DNA of 64,000 nucleotides from an uncultured Verrucomicrobiota bacterium (GTDB lineage Bacteria; Verrucomicrobiota; Verrucomicrobiia; Opitutales; Intestinicryptomonadaceae), in assembly GCA_949293415.1 (NCBI GenBank), contig CASFDK010000037.1:62001-126000 (forward strand). The letters are read 5' to 3'. Numbering within the stretch: position 1 is the stretch's first letter; every line of letters begins with the position of its first letter. Shown here piece by piece: positions 8,415 through 15,297 of this stretch. The position numbers and the translations under genes were made by a program. The notes under the pieces were generated by a model. It was not told the DNA's origin. It did not search any database and worked only from the letters and a program-made list of their open reading frames with translations.

Positions 8415-8729
8415 ATGAAAGCGACAATCAAAATCCAAGGCAAACAGGTTACCGTCAGCGAAGGAGACATTATTTTTGTCAACCGTTTCGTCGATTCCAA
8501 AGCGGGTGACACAGTAGAAATCAAGGAAGTGCTCATGGTCGGCGACGGTGCGGACGCAAAGTTCGGCTCGCCCTATGTTGACGGCGCAAGCGTTTCCGCG
8601 AAAATCCTCGAAAACAAACGCGGCAAGAAGGTTGTAATCATCAAGAAAAAGCGCAGAAAGGGTTACCAGCGCAAGCAGGGTCACCGCCAAGAGCTTTCCG
8701 TGATTAAGATTGAAGCCGTCAAGGCATAA
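8415..8729 (+). CDS. rplU: 50S ribosomal protein L21
   Basis: A 104-aa protein. It has the L21 N-terminal beta barrel ([13 protein letters not shown]), the 'VLMVGDG' strand and the basic C-terminal '[16 protein letters not shown]' segment that contacts 23S rRNA. The length is typical. The ATG has no clear Shine-Dalgarno site. It is followed 17 bp later by rpmA, the usual bacterial pairing. Confidence 0.97.
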   Translation: MKATIKIQGKQVTVSEGDIIFVNRFVDSKAGDTVEIKEVLMVGDGADAKFGSPYVDGASVSAKILENKRGKKVVIIKKKRRKGYQRKQGHRQELSVIKIEAVKA

Positions 8730-8746
8730 GAAAGGAATATCGACTT

Positions 8747-8995
8747 ATGGCACATAAAAAGGGTCAGGGCAGCGCAAAGAACGGACGCGATTCGCACGCA
8801 CAGCGTCTGGGCGTCAAGAAATTCGGCGACGAATTTGTTTTGGCGGGCAACATCATTATGCGTCAATGCGGCACGAAAGTCCACCCCGGCGAAAACGTCG
8901 GAATGGGCAAAGACTACACTTTGTTCGCCCTCAAGGACGGCATCGTAAAGTGGGACGGCGCGCACAGAAAAGTGTCGGTTGCCGTTTCGGAATAG
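8747..8995 (+). CDS. rpmA: 50S ribosomal protein L27
   Basis: An 82-aa protein starting MAHKKGQGS, so the conserved N-terminal extension that reaches the peptidyl-transferase centre is present without the cleavable leader found in Firmicutes. The conserved '[14 protein letters not shown]' and '[17 protein letters not shown]' blocks follow. 'aaaggaat' precedes the ATG as a plausible ribosome-binding site. The rplU-rpmA transcript ends at the terminator 20 bp downstream. Confidence 0.97.
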   Translation: MAHKKGQGSAKNGRDSHAQRLGVKKFGDEFVLAGNIIMRQCGTKVHPGENVGMGKDYTLFALKDGIVKWDGAHRKVSVAVSE

Positions 8996-9014
8996 TCCAC
9001 CACATTTCCAAAAT

Positions 9015-9049
9015 AAAACCTTTCGGAAAAAAATCCGAAAGGTTTTTTT
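9015..9049 (+). terminator. intrinsic terminator of rplU-rpmA
   Basis: A 13-bp stem (AAAACCTTTCGGA at 9015-9027, its complement at 9034-9046) with an A-rich loop, ending in a run of seven T. Confidence 0.9.
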
Positions 9050-9382
9050 GTACCCGTAAATTCGGTTGCGGCGCGGCGGCTTTTCCGCATTCAGCATTCG
9101 AGCGCAGTGTCGGGAGGCTTTTCCTCCGATGTATTGAAGATTCTCGGGCGTGGCAACCCATTTGCCCGGGATGTTCGTGTACGGAACTTCGAGCGAAGCC
9201 GAAAACTTCGCCGACGGCAGACGCTCTGCCCAAAAATTGAACAGAATTGGTTTCTATATTTTGTTCTATTTTGTGCCGTATCTTACGATGTCCTTCGTAT
9301 TCGGCTGAGGGCGTACGGGGTCTTCCGAAAGGTGCTTCGAAAATAGGCGGATTTTTCGCACGAAAAATCCGCCGCCGTAGAT
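9050..9382. other. hairpin-rich spacer without a recognisable gene
   Basis: No convincing coding region. It holds several short inverted repeats: GGAGG/CCTCC around 9113-9127, CTTCG-AG-CGAAG at 9187-9198, GGCAGA-CGC-TCTGCC at 9216-9230, and a perfect 13-bp one at 9346-9373. A minus-strand reading across about 9100-9190 (containing 'EVPYTNIPGKW') looks protein-like for about 25 residues but lacks a start. It may be a gene remnant. Confidence 0.5.
9346..9373. repeat. perfect 13-bp inverted repeat
   Basis: GGCGGATTTTTCG at 9346-9358, a 2-nt CA loop, and the exact complement at 9361-9373. It lacks a T-run on either side, so it is not a standard terminator. It lies 9 bp beyond the T-run that ends the 6S RNA and may be a back-up transcription stop or RNA stabiliser. 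Confidence 0.6.
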
Positions 9383-9588
9383 AAAAAAAGGGGGGGGAAC
9401 CCCCGCCTGCGCCGCCTTTCCTGTTTGGTTACACAACCTCCATACTAACGAGGTGGGGGCGCCCGAAACGACTTTTGCCTTCCGTTCGAAGACGGCTTGA
9501 CAGCCACCGCCTGCGGATATGCTCCCATTATAATTGTCATTAAGGATGGGAACCTGTTCGGTAGTATCGAACGCTGCAGAGGTTTCCT
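9383..9588 (-). ncRNA. ssrS: 6S RNA candidate
   Basis: The minus strand has the landmarks of 6S RNA, the RNA polymerase-binding regulator. The 5' arm CUCUGCAGCGUUCG resembles the E. coli start CUCUGAGAUGUUCG. Near the middle a GGAAGGCAAAAGUCG block resembles the E. coli GAAGCCUUAAAACUGCG. The 3' arm GGCGGCGCAGG...GGUUCC resembles GGCGGCAUCUCGG..AUUCC. The closing arms can pair, and the length of about 190 nt is right. It ends in a G5/C5 hairpin with a T7 run (9389-9383) acting as terminator. No protein reading competes convincingly. A covariance-model search (Rfam 6S) would settle it. Confidence 0.68.
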
Positions 9589-9596
9589 TGATTCTG

Positions 9597-9625
9597 TTTA
9601 TCGTAAAACCGACCCGATTTTGCAA
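9597..9625 (-). promoter_or_regulatory. promoter of the 6S RNA candidate
   Basis: Minus strand TTGCAA (9625-9620), 17-nt spacer, GATAAA (9602-9597). The predicted start of transcription is about 9590, which coincides with the inferred 5' end of the RNA. Confidence 0.5.
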
Positions 9626-9658
9626 GGACTTTTTGCGGTAAACACTGGGGAAGTTTTT

Positions 9659-10696
9659 TCATTTGCCCGCCGTCGCCGCCGAGTATTCCTCGTCGCTTAC
9701 GGGCTCGAGCCACGTGTTCTTGTTTGTCTGCGGATTGCATTCAATGGCAAGATGCGAGAACCAGCTGTCGGGCGCGGCACCGTGCCAGTGAACCACATTC
9801 GGGGCGATTTCCACAATGTCGCCCGCCTTCAGCCCGCGCGCGGGTTTGCCCTTTTCCTGATAGAATCCGTGTCCGCCGACGGCTATTAAAATCTGCCCGC
9901 CCGTGTGGCTGTGCCAGTTATTGCGGCACTTGGGCTCGAAGGTGACATTTGCAAGTGGTACGCCCAATTCATTTTCCTTAGACAGGTACGCAAGGTACGA
10001 CTTGCCCGAGAAGTATTTTGCGTACGCCGTGTTTTCTTCGCCGAACGCGAACGGGCTTGTGTTCGACTTGCCGCGAACGTCGTTTTCGACAATTTCGAGA
10101 ATCTGCGCCGCCTGCGCGTCGCTTACGCCGTTGTTTTTGCCGATTGCGATGTGCGCGTTCAGCTGCGGTTCTACGCCGTCCATTGCCGCGAGCATTGCGA
10201 TTGTCGCAAGTTCGCGCGTGCGCCAGTCCAGATTGTCGCGCGCGAAGATGTCCCCGAAGAGATGAGCCTTGAGATATTGATCGATTGCGGGTGCGAAGTC
10301 GAAGATCGCGCCCTTTACTTCGCGCCCGACAAGCTTTGTCTGGTTTTTCGCTCCGAAGTCCAAGCTCGAACCCGAGGGCGCGGGCGATGGCGCGTTGCCA
10401 ATTTTATCCCTTCCGCCACGTTCTCCGAGCAGATCCATAAACGTACCGAGCGCGTTGAGACTGCGCGGAAAACCGCAGTAGGCGTAGCCCTGCACGAGTA
10501 TTTCCTTGAACTCGTTGACCGACACGCCCGAGTCGAGCCCCTCCGCGAGTGCCGTCTTTAGTTTTTGTTGGTCGCCCGTCGCCACGAACGCCGCGACGCG
10601 GACAATGTTTTCCTCTTTTTTGTTTAGAATATCCATAGCCATAACCTGATTTAAAATGATAATAGATGCCAATGCTGCCGTGATTAGTTTTTTCAT
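9659..10696 (-). CDS. exported carboxymuconolactone decarboxylase-like / cupin fusion
   Basis: A 345-aa protein. A signal peptide (residues 1-20, 'ALASIIILNQVMA') is followed by two CMD/AhpD-like helical units (about 25-95, with YAYCGFPRS, and 130-205) and a C-terminal cupin (about 245-325) whose metal ligands are visible as WHSH (H262, H264) and VHWHG (H303, H305). Such CMD-cupin fusions are often found beside flavodoxins, alpha/beta hydrolases and AraC regulators, as here. The classical AhpD CxxC pair is absent, so peroxidase activity is uncertain. It is divergent from the DUF4405/flavodoxin genes across a promoter region with repeated GAATCGGGC motifs. A role in redox or electrophile stress in the envelope is inferred. 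Confidence 0.85.
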   Translation of the reverse strand: MKKLITAALASIIILNQVMAMDILNKKEENIVRVAAFVATGDQQKLKTALAEGLDSGVSVNEFKEILVQGYAYCGFPRSLNALGTFMDLLGERGGRDKIGNAPSPAPSGSSLDFGAKNQTKLVGREVKGAIFDFAPAIDQYLKAHLFGDIFARDNLDWRTRELATIAMLAAMDGVEPQLNAHIAIGKNNGVSDAQAAQILEIVENDVRGKSNTSPFAFGEENTAYAKYFSGKSYLAYLSKENELGVPLANVTFEPKCRNNWHSHTGGQILIAVGGHGFYQEKGKPARGLKAGDIVEIAPNVVHWHGAAPDSWFSHLAIECNPQTNKNTWLEPVSDEEYSAATAGK

Positions 10697-10721
10697 AAAG
10701 CCTTTCCGTTTTGCGGTGCTT

Positions 10722-10749
10722 ATATTATCGAAAAATCGAAGCGTTGTAA
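10722..10749 (-). promoter_or_regulatory. promoter of the CMD-cupin gene
   Basis: Minus strand TTACAA (10749-10744), 16-nt spacer, TAATAT (10727-10722), 25 bp before the start codon at 10696. Confidence 0.5.
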
Positions 10750-10772
10750 ATATGCGTTCGTTCCTAAATGTT

Positions 10773-10874
10773 GCCCGATTCTACCGATGCGGATTTTTTG
10801 TTGTCGGCGGAATCGGGCAGGTTTTAGGTCGGGTTGTGTATTTACTTCGTTTTTTGGTTTTGGTAGAATCGGGC
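10773..10874. promoter_or_regulatory. repeated GAATCGGGC motif, candidate operator
   Basis: GCCCGATTCTACC at 10773-10785 is the exact inverted complement of 10862-10874. A third copy of the core GAATCGGGC lies at 10810-10818. All three sit in the divergent spacer between the CMD-cupin gene and the DUF4405/flavodoxin genes. This arrangement could bind the AraC-type regulator encoded nearby. A long stem in RNA is an alternative. Confidence 0.45.
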
Positions 10875-10876
10875 TT

Positions 10877-11524
10877 ATGATTTCGGGATACGGAATGCGC
10901 ATTTTTATCGATGTTGCGATGGTGGCACTGCTCGCGGCAGCGTTCGGTTTCCGCATTACGGGCGGCTTTGCGCACGAGGTTTTCGGCGTATTCGCGGCGG
11001 CGTTTTTCGCGCTTCACAATGCCATCAACGCGCGTTGGTATGCGCGGATTTTTTCTGGCGGATATTCAATGCGGCGCGGCGTTTCGACATTTGTAAATGC
11101 GGTGCTCGCCGCGCTCGCGTCGGTCGTTGCCGCAAGCGGGATAGCTTCGTCCGAATTCCTTTTCGGCTTGGGCGTGGCGACTATGGAACTTCGGCAAATC
11201 CACTCCATTTCCGCATACTGGCTTTTGATTTTTGCGGGAATCCACGCGGGGCTTAACGGCGGTTTTTTCCGCGTGCGCGCGTTGTGTGCGCGCCCGAAAA
11301 TTTCGGCGGCTTTGTCGCTCGGCGTCGTGCTGTTCGGCGCGTGGGCGTTTTGGGAGCGTTCGATGTTCGGCAAACTCTTTTGCGGATATTCGTTCGACTT
11401 TGTAAATCCCGATTTCCCTGCACTGTTATTCTTCGCGGAAATTCTGGCGATACCGTGCGCGGTCGCGCTGATTGTGCGCTTTGTGTGTAATTTTGAAAAA
11501 ATCAAAACAAAGGTAAAATTATGA
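10877..11524 (+). CDS. DUF4405-like integral membrane protein
   Basis: A 215-aa protein with about five or six membrane segments and His residues in the helices ('FAHEVFGVFAAAFFALHN', 'LRQIHSISAYWLLIFAGIHAGLN'). This is the pattern of DUF4405/cytochrome b561-like four-helix haem proteins. I place the start at the ATG at 10877. A longer reading from 10787 begins inside the repeated promoter motif and adds a non-hydrophobic Arg-rich extension. The stop overlaps the start of the flavodoxin gene by 4 bp (ATGA), so the two are coupled. The likely role is membrane electron transfer to or from the exported flavodoxin (inference). Confidence 0.75.
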   Translation: MISGYGMRIFIDVAMVALLAAAFGFRITGGFAHEVFGVFAAAFFALHNAINARWYARIFSGGYSMRRGVSTFVNAVLAALASVVAASGIASSEFLFGLGVATMELRQIHSISAYWLLIFAGIHAGLNGGFFRVRALCARPKISAALSLGVVLFGAWAFWERSMFGKLFCGYSFDFVNPDFPALLFFAEILAIPCAVALIVRFVCNFEKIKTKVKL

Positions 11525-12081
11525 AAAGAAACAAATTCATCTCGCTACTTCCCGCCGCGCTTTTTGCGGCTGCGGGTTTGGATGCGGCGGAAATTGGGAA
11601 AGGAAGAAAAATGCTGACAGTATATTATTCGTGGAGCGGAAACACGCGCCATATTGCAGACCTCGTGAAGAAATTCACGTCGTCTGACATTCTCGAAATC
11701 GTTCCGACCGAAGCGTATCCGTCGTCGTACAACAGGACGGTGGCCATCGCAAAGAAGGAGGTCGACGCGCAATACCGGCGTCCGATAAAGACCGAAATTT
11801 CGAACCTTGCCGACTATGATGTAATTTTTGTCGGCTCGCCGAATTGGTGGGGCACGATATCTTCGCCGATTCGCACGTTCCTTTCGAAGAACGATTTTTC
11901 GGGCAAGACGATTGTGCCGTTCATTACGCACGAAGGCAGCCGATTCGGCAATGCGCTTGCCGACATAGGAAAAATCTGCCCGAAGTCGAAAATCGCAGAC
12001 GGCTTGGAGGTTCGCGGCGGTTCGGTGCGGCGCGCCGACAAAACCGTCGAGGCGTGGCTGCGCAAACTTGGCGTAAAATAG
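11521..12081 (+). CDS. exported flavodoxin
   Basis: A 186-aa protein with an N-terminal signal peptide (about residues 1-23) followed by a flavodoxin domain. It has the FMN phosphate loop 'SWSGNTRHIA', the 'SPNWWGTISSP' loop that stacks on the isoalloxazine ring, and a C-terminal beta/alpha unit. The type is close to the flavodoxin_4 group found with AraC regulators. It is translationally coupled to the preceding membrane protein and lies 20 bp before the exported hydrolase. A flavodoxin outside the cytoplasm is uncommon and suggests periplasmic electron transfer paired with the DUF4405 protein. Confidence 0.88.
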   Translation: MKRNKFISLLPAALFAAAGLDAAEIGKGRKMLTVYYSWSGNTRHIADLVKKFTSSDILEIVPTEAYPSSYNRTVAIAKKEVDAQYRRPIKTEISNLADYDVIFVGSPNWWGTISSPIRTFLSKNDFSGKTIVPFITHEGSRFGNALADIGKICPKSKIADGLEVRGGSVRRADKTVEAWLRKLGVK

Positions 12082-12101
12082 GGTAAGCATGAGGCTTCGC
12101 A

Positions 12102-13166
12102 ATGCTAGGCAAATACGTTCTCTTCGGCGTCGCGTCGCTCGCCGCGCTGTTTTGCGCGGCGGACGGCACGCATCAAAATCAAACAAAAAATAACATGGAA
12201 CATCTCGAACTGACAAACGAGTGGGACAAAGTTTTTCCGAAAAGCCCCAATGTCGACCACTCGAAAATAACTTTCGTCAACCGCTACGGAATCACGCTTG
12301 CCGCCGATATGTACGTTCCCAAGAACGCGTCGGGCAAACTTCCCGCGCTCGCGGTTTCCGGACCTTTCGGCGCGGTGAAGGAGCAGTGTTCGGGGCTTTA
12401 CGCCCAGACGATGGCCGAGCGCGGCTTTCTGGCAATCGCATTCGACCCGTCGTATACGGGCGAGAGCGGCGGGTTTCCGCGATATGTCGCTTCGCCCGAC
12501 ATCAACACCGAGGACTTCTGTGCGGCGGTCGATTTTCTTTCGAATCTCGAAAATGTCGATTCCGAAAAAATCGGCATAATCGGAATATGCGGATGGGGCG
12601 GGATGGCGATAAACGCCGCCGCAATCGACACGCGCATAAAGGCGACGGTCGCCTCGACAATGTACGATATGAGCCGCGTCAGCGCGTACGGGTATTTCGA
12701 TTCGACCACGCCCGACCAACGTTATGAAGCGCGCAAAGCCCTCAACGCGCAGCGCACCGCCGACTACAAAAACGGCTCGTATGCGCGCGCGGGCGGCGTT
12801 GTCGATCCGCTTCCCGCCGATGCTCCGCAGTTCGTGAAGGACTACTACGACTACTACAAAACCCCGCGCGGCTACCACAAACGTTCGCTCAATTCGAACG
12901 GCGGATGGAACAGGACATCGGTATTGTCGTTTATGAATATGCCGCTACTTTCGTTTGCGGGAGAAATCCGCAGCGCGGTGCTTATTGTGCACGGCGAAAA
13001 AGCCCATTCGCGCTACTTCGGCGAGGACGCCTTCAAAAAGCTGCGCGGCGATAACAAGGAGCTTTTCATAATAAAGGGAGCGAACCATACCGACCTTTAC
13101 GACGACCGCGCGGGCGTAATTCCGTACGGCAAAATGGAAAAGTTTTTCCGAGACAACCTGAAGTAG
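12102..13166 (+). CDS. exported alpha/beta hydrolase with Cys nucleophile
   Basis: A 354-aa protein of the dienelactone hydrolase/YcjY-like branch. A signal peptide covers about residues 1-20. The domain starts near residue 50 ('F.N.YGITLAADMYVPK'). The nucleophile elbow is GICGWGG with Cys163 in place of Ser, as in dienelactone hydrolases. The likely acid and base lie in the C-terminal part ('VLIVHGEKAHSR' and 'GANHTDLYD'). The Cys nucleophile implies an unusual ester or lactone substrate. It sits 20 bp after the flavodoxin gene and converges on the araC-type gene with 10 bp between stops. Confidence 0.85.
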   Translation: MLGKYVLFGVASLAALFCAADGTHQNQTKNNMEHLELTNEWDKVFPKSPNVDHSKITFVNRYGITLAADMYVPKNASGKLPALAVSGPFGAVKEQCSGLYAQTMAERGFLAIAFDPSYTGESGGFPRYVASPDINTEDFCAAVDFLSNLENVDSEKIGIIGICGWGGMAINAAAIDTRIKATVASTMYDMSRVSAYGYFDSTTPDQRYEARKALNAQRTADYKNGSYARAGGVVDPLPADAPQFVKDYYDYYKTPRGYHKRSLNSNGGWNRTSVLSFMNMPLLSFAGEIRSAVLIVHGEKAHSRYFGEDAFKKLRGDNKELFIIKGANHTDLYDDRAGVIPYGKMEKFFRDNLK

Positions 13167-13176
13167 GCGCGCCGCG

Positions 13177-14079
13177 CTAAACGGCGATGTCGCGTTTCGG
13201 CGGAACGCCGAAGTGGCGTTTGTATTCGCGGCTGAACTGGGTGGGGCTTTCGTAGCCCACGGCGAACGCGGCGTTCGCGACGGTTTCGTTGTCGGAAATC
13301 ATAAGCCTGCGCGCTTCGTAAAGCCGCAGGTTTTTTTGGTATTGTATCGGGCTTACCGACGTTATTTTGCGGAAGTGGCGGTGGAACGTTGTAGGCGCCA
13401 TATGGACGTATTCAGCGAGCTCCTCGATTTTGAAAGGCTTGCGGAAGTTGCTTTTCAGCCAGTCAACCGCCTTCGTGATTTGGTTGCTTTGCGTGCCGAG
13501 CGTGCAGAGCTGTCTTACGTGCATTCCCATAGGGCTTATGAGCAGGCGCGAATAGATTTCGCGGATGACAATAGGCGCGATTACCGCGATGTCGTCGTTT
13601 TTGTCCAGCAGTTTCAGCAGGCGCAGGAACGCATCCATCAAGTCTTCGTCCGCGTCGGCGACGGCAAGCCCGTTTCGGATGTGCTCGCCCCTGATTTTCT
13701 CGAGCGGCATTTCGGCGAGCATTTGTGAAATCAGCTTTGTGTCGAGCTCGAGCGATACGGTGAGGATTGGCTTTTCTTTGCTCGCCTCCAAGACATAGCT
13801 CGTTCCGGGAACGTCGATTCCCGAGACAAGGCACTGGTTCTCTCGGTAGGTTGTTTCGCCAGTTTCGGTGATTGCGCGTTTGCAGCCCTGCACCATCAGA
13901 ATGATTTTCGGCGAATACATGCACTTCTCGCAGCGTCCCGCCACGCTCGCCCTGAATACGTACAACCCGCCGATTTTCGTCTGCGTGTGCCCGTCGTTCG
14001 GCAGAAGCTTGGCAATGCGTTTTTTTAACTCGGAATTGATTCTATCTATCGCCGATTTGTTCATAACTGCGGTTGACAC
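13177..14079 (-). CDS. AraC-family transcriptional regulator
   Basis: A 300-aa protein. Residues about 15-180 form an AraC_N-type cupin-like sensing domain ('NQCLVSGIDVPGTSYV.EAS...P...V'). Residues about 200-300 form the double helix-turn-helix: first HTH 'KIEELAEYVHMAPTTFHRHFRKIT', second 'NAAFAVGYESPTQFSREYKRHFGVPP'. It is the only regulator in this cluster and the natural candidate for controlling the CMD-cupin and DUF4405-flavodoxin-hydrolase units. Homologous regulators in other bacteria accompany the same gene set. The ligand is unknown. Confidence 0.92.
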   Translation of the reverse strand: MSTAVMNKSAIDRINSELKKRIAKLLPNDGHTQTKIGGLYVFRASVAGRCEKCMYSPKIILMVQGCKRAITETGETTYRENQCLVSGIDVPGTSYVLEASKEKPILTVSLELDTKLISQMLAEMPLEKIRGEHIRNGLAVADADEDLMDAFLRLLKLLDKNDDIAVIAPIVIREIYSRLLISPMGMHVRQLCTLGTQSNQITKAVDWLKSNFRKPFKIEELAEYVHMAPTTFHRHFRKITSVSPIQYQKNLRLYEARRLMISDNETVANAAFAVGYESPTQFSREYKRHFGVPPKRDIAV

Positions 14080-14146
14080 TAGCGATGGCGCGAAACCGCG
14101 TCAACAAAAAATTCGGCAGGATTGGGCAGCTTTCCCCCGTGTCGTT

Positions 14147-15172
14147 TTATTCGCCTCGGGATACGAATTCGGAAGCTTCGTGCAATGCCGCGTAATAGGC
14201 GTTGTCCATTCCCTTTTGGGTGATGTAGATGTGCGTCGCCCCTTCGAGGCGCACGCGGCGCGTTTTCACGCCGCTTGAGGCGAGCCGCTCGGCGAAGTTT
14301 TCGGCTTCCGAGCGCAGAATGTCGCACTCCGAAACGAGCAAGAGCGAACGCGGCAAGCCCGCAAGGTTCGCGGCGGCAAGCGATGCCGCCTTCCGCGCTT
14401 TGGGCGTGGGAGCGTAGGCCTCGATGTAGAGCTTCATAAGCCCCGCGTTCAGCGCAAAATCTTCGCCGAAATATTTGTAGCTTTCCGTATCGGTGTGCTC
14501 CAAATCTATTGCGGGGTAGAATGCGATAATCCCGCGCGGCTTGGTTTTTGCCGAGTCGTCGTCTCGCAGGTCGATTGCGGTTGCGAATGCGAGATGTCCA
14601 CCCGCGCTGTCTCCGCCGATATAGATTTTTTCCGCCGAGCCTCCGATAAGCCGCGCGTGCTCGACAGTCCACAGATATGCGGTTTTCGCATCGTCGTTCG
14701 CAGCAGGGTAGGGGTGCTCGGGCGCGAGCCTGTAGTCGGGCGCGACGACAGTGCTGTCATTTTCGACGGCGAAATCGCGGCAGAAGCGTTCGCAATTTTC
14801 GGGCGAGTTAATCGTCCAGCCGCCGCCGTGGAGGTAGAGCAGTATGTTGCGGCTTGTCGAAAGGGGCGTTTTTGGCGTGTAGGTACGCAGCCGCAATTTG
14901 CCGCCGTTTATGCGGATGTCTTCGACGTAGACGGAGGACATGTCGTACGACGAAATTCGGCGCGAGGCGCGGACTGTTTCAAGTTCCGCAGAGTCTCCCG
15001 CGATTGCGTTTTCGATTGCCCTGCGTTGCTTTGAAACGAAGTCGGACGGAAGTTTGTCTATGAAGGCGAGTGCTTCGTCCGAGGCATGCGCTTCAGGTAG
15101 CGGACGCGGCTTCGGGGGCAGAGTGTAATAGCCGGCGTTTTGTTCCGTTATTTCTTGTTTGATGAAATTCAT
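14147..15172 (-). CDS. alpha/beta hydrolase fold-3 (HSL-type) esterase
   Basis: A 341-aa cytoplasmic esterase of the hormone-sensitive-lipase family. It shows the oxyanion-hole motif YLHGGGW (residues 113-119), the nucleophile elbow GDSAGG (S189) and 'ESYKYFGEDFALNAG' in the cap-facing region. The acid/base pair is near 'VSECDILR' and 'GATHIYI'. I choose the ATG at 15172 because a TTGACA/ATATTG promoter overlaps the longer alternative that starts at 15241. It belongs with the AraC cluster by position, with 67 bp between it and the regulator gene. Confidence 0.88.
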   Translation of the reverse strand: MNFIKQEITEQNAGYYTLPPKPRPLPEAHASDEALAFIDKLPSDFVSKQRRAIENAIAGDSAELETVRASRRISSYDMSSVYVEDIRINGGKLRLRTYTPKTPLSTSRNILLYLHGGGWTINSPENCERFCRDFAVENDSTVVAPDYRLAPEHPYPAANDDAKTAYLWTVEHARLIGGSAEKIYIGGDSAGGHLAFATAIDLRDDDSAKTKPRGIIAFYPAIDLEHTDTESYKYFGEDFALNAGLMKLYIEAYAPTPKARKAASLAAANLAGLPRSLLLVSECDILRSEAENFAERLASSGVKTRRVRLEGATHIYITQKGMDNAYYAALHEASEFVSRGE

Positions 15173-15177
15173 AATAG

Positions 15178-15223
15178 CTACCAATATGGTAGTGTATAAA
15201 TTTTTGTCAAGCGTCTTTTTTTC
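15178..15223 (-). promoter_or_regulatory. promoter and small palindrome upstream of the HSL-type esterase
   Basis: On the minus strand TTGACA is followed by a 17-nt spacer and ATATTG. The -10 lies inside the palindrome CTACC-AATAT-GGTAG (15178-15192), immediately before the start codon. A repressor bound there would block initiation (inference). Confidence 0.45.
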
Positions 15224-15239
15224 GGAAAGCAAATTCGAC

Positions 15240-15277
15240 AAAAAAAAGACGCGCCGAACCGTCTTCGGTGCGTCTTC
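15240..15277 (-). terminator. intrinsic terminator of the GH28-like gene
   Basis: Minus strand stem AAGACGC...GCGTCTT with a G/C-rich inner hairpin, followed by a run of T. It also separates the gene from the esterase promoter. Confidence 0.8.
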
Positions 15278-15297
15278 TGTTTCGGTTTGTACCGATG

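Noticed and set aside
9266-9625. Minus-strand 119-codon ORF in the rpmA/CMD-cupin spacer
   Set aside because: It runs through the 6S RNA candidate, its terminator and the 13-bp inverted repeat. Composition is not protein-like and the RNA explanation is stronger.
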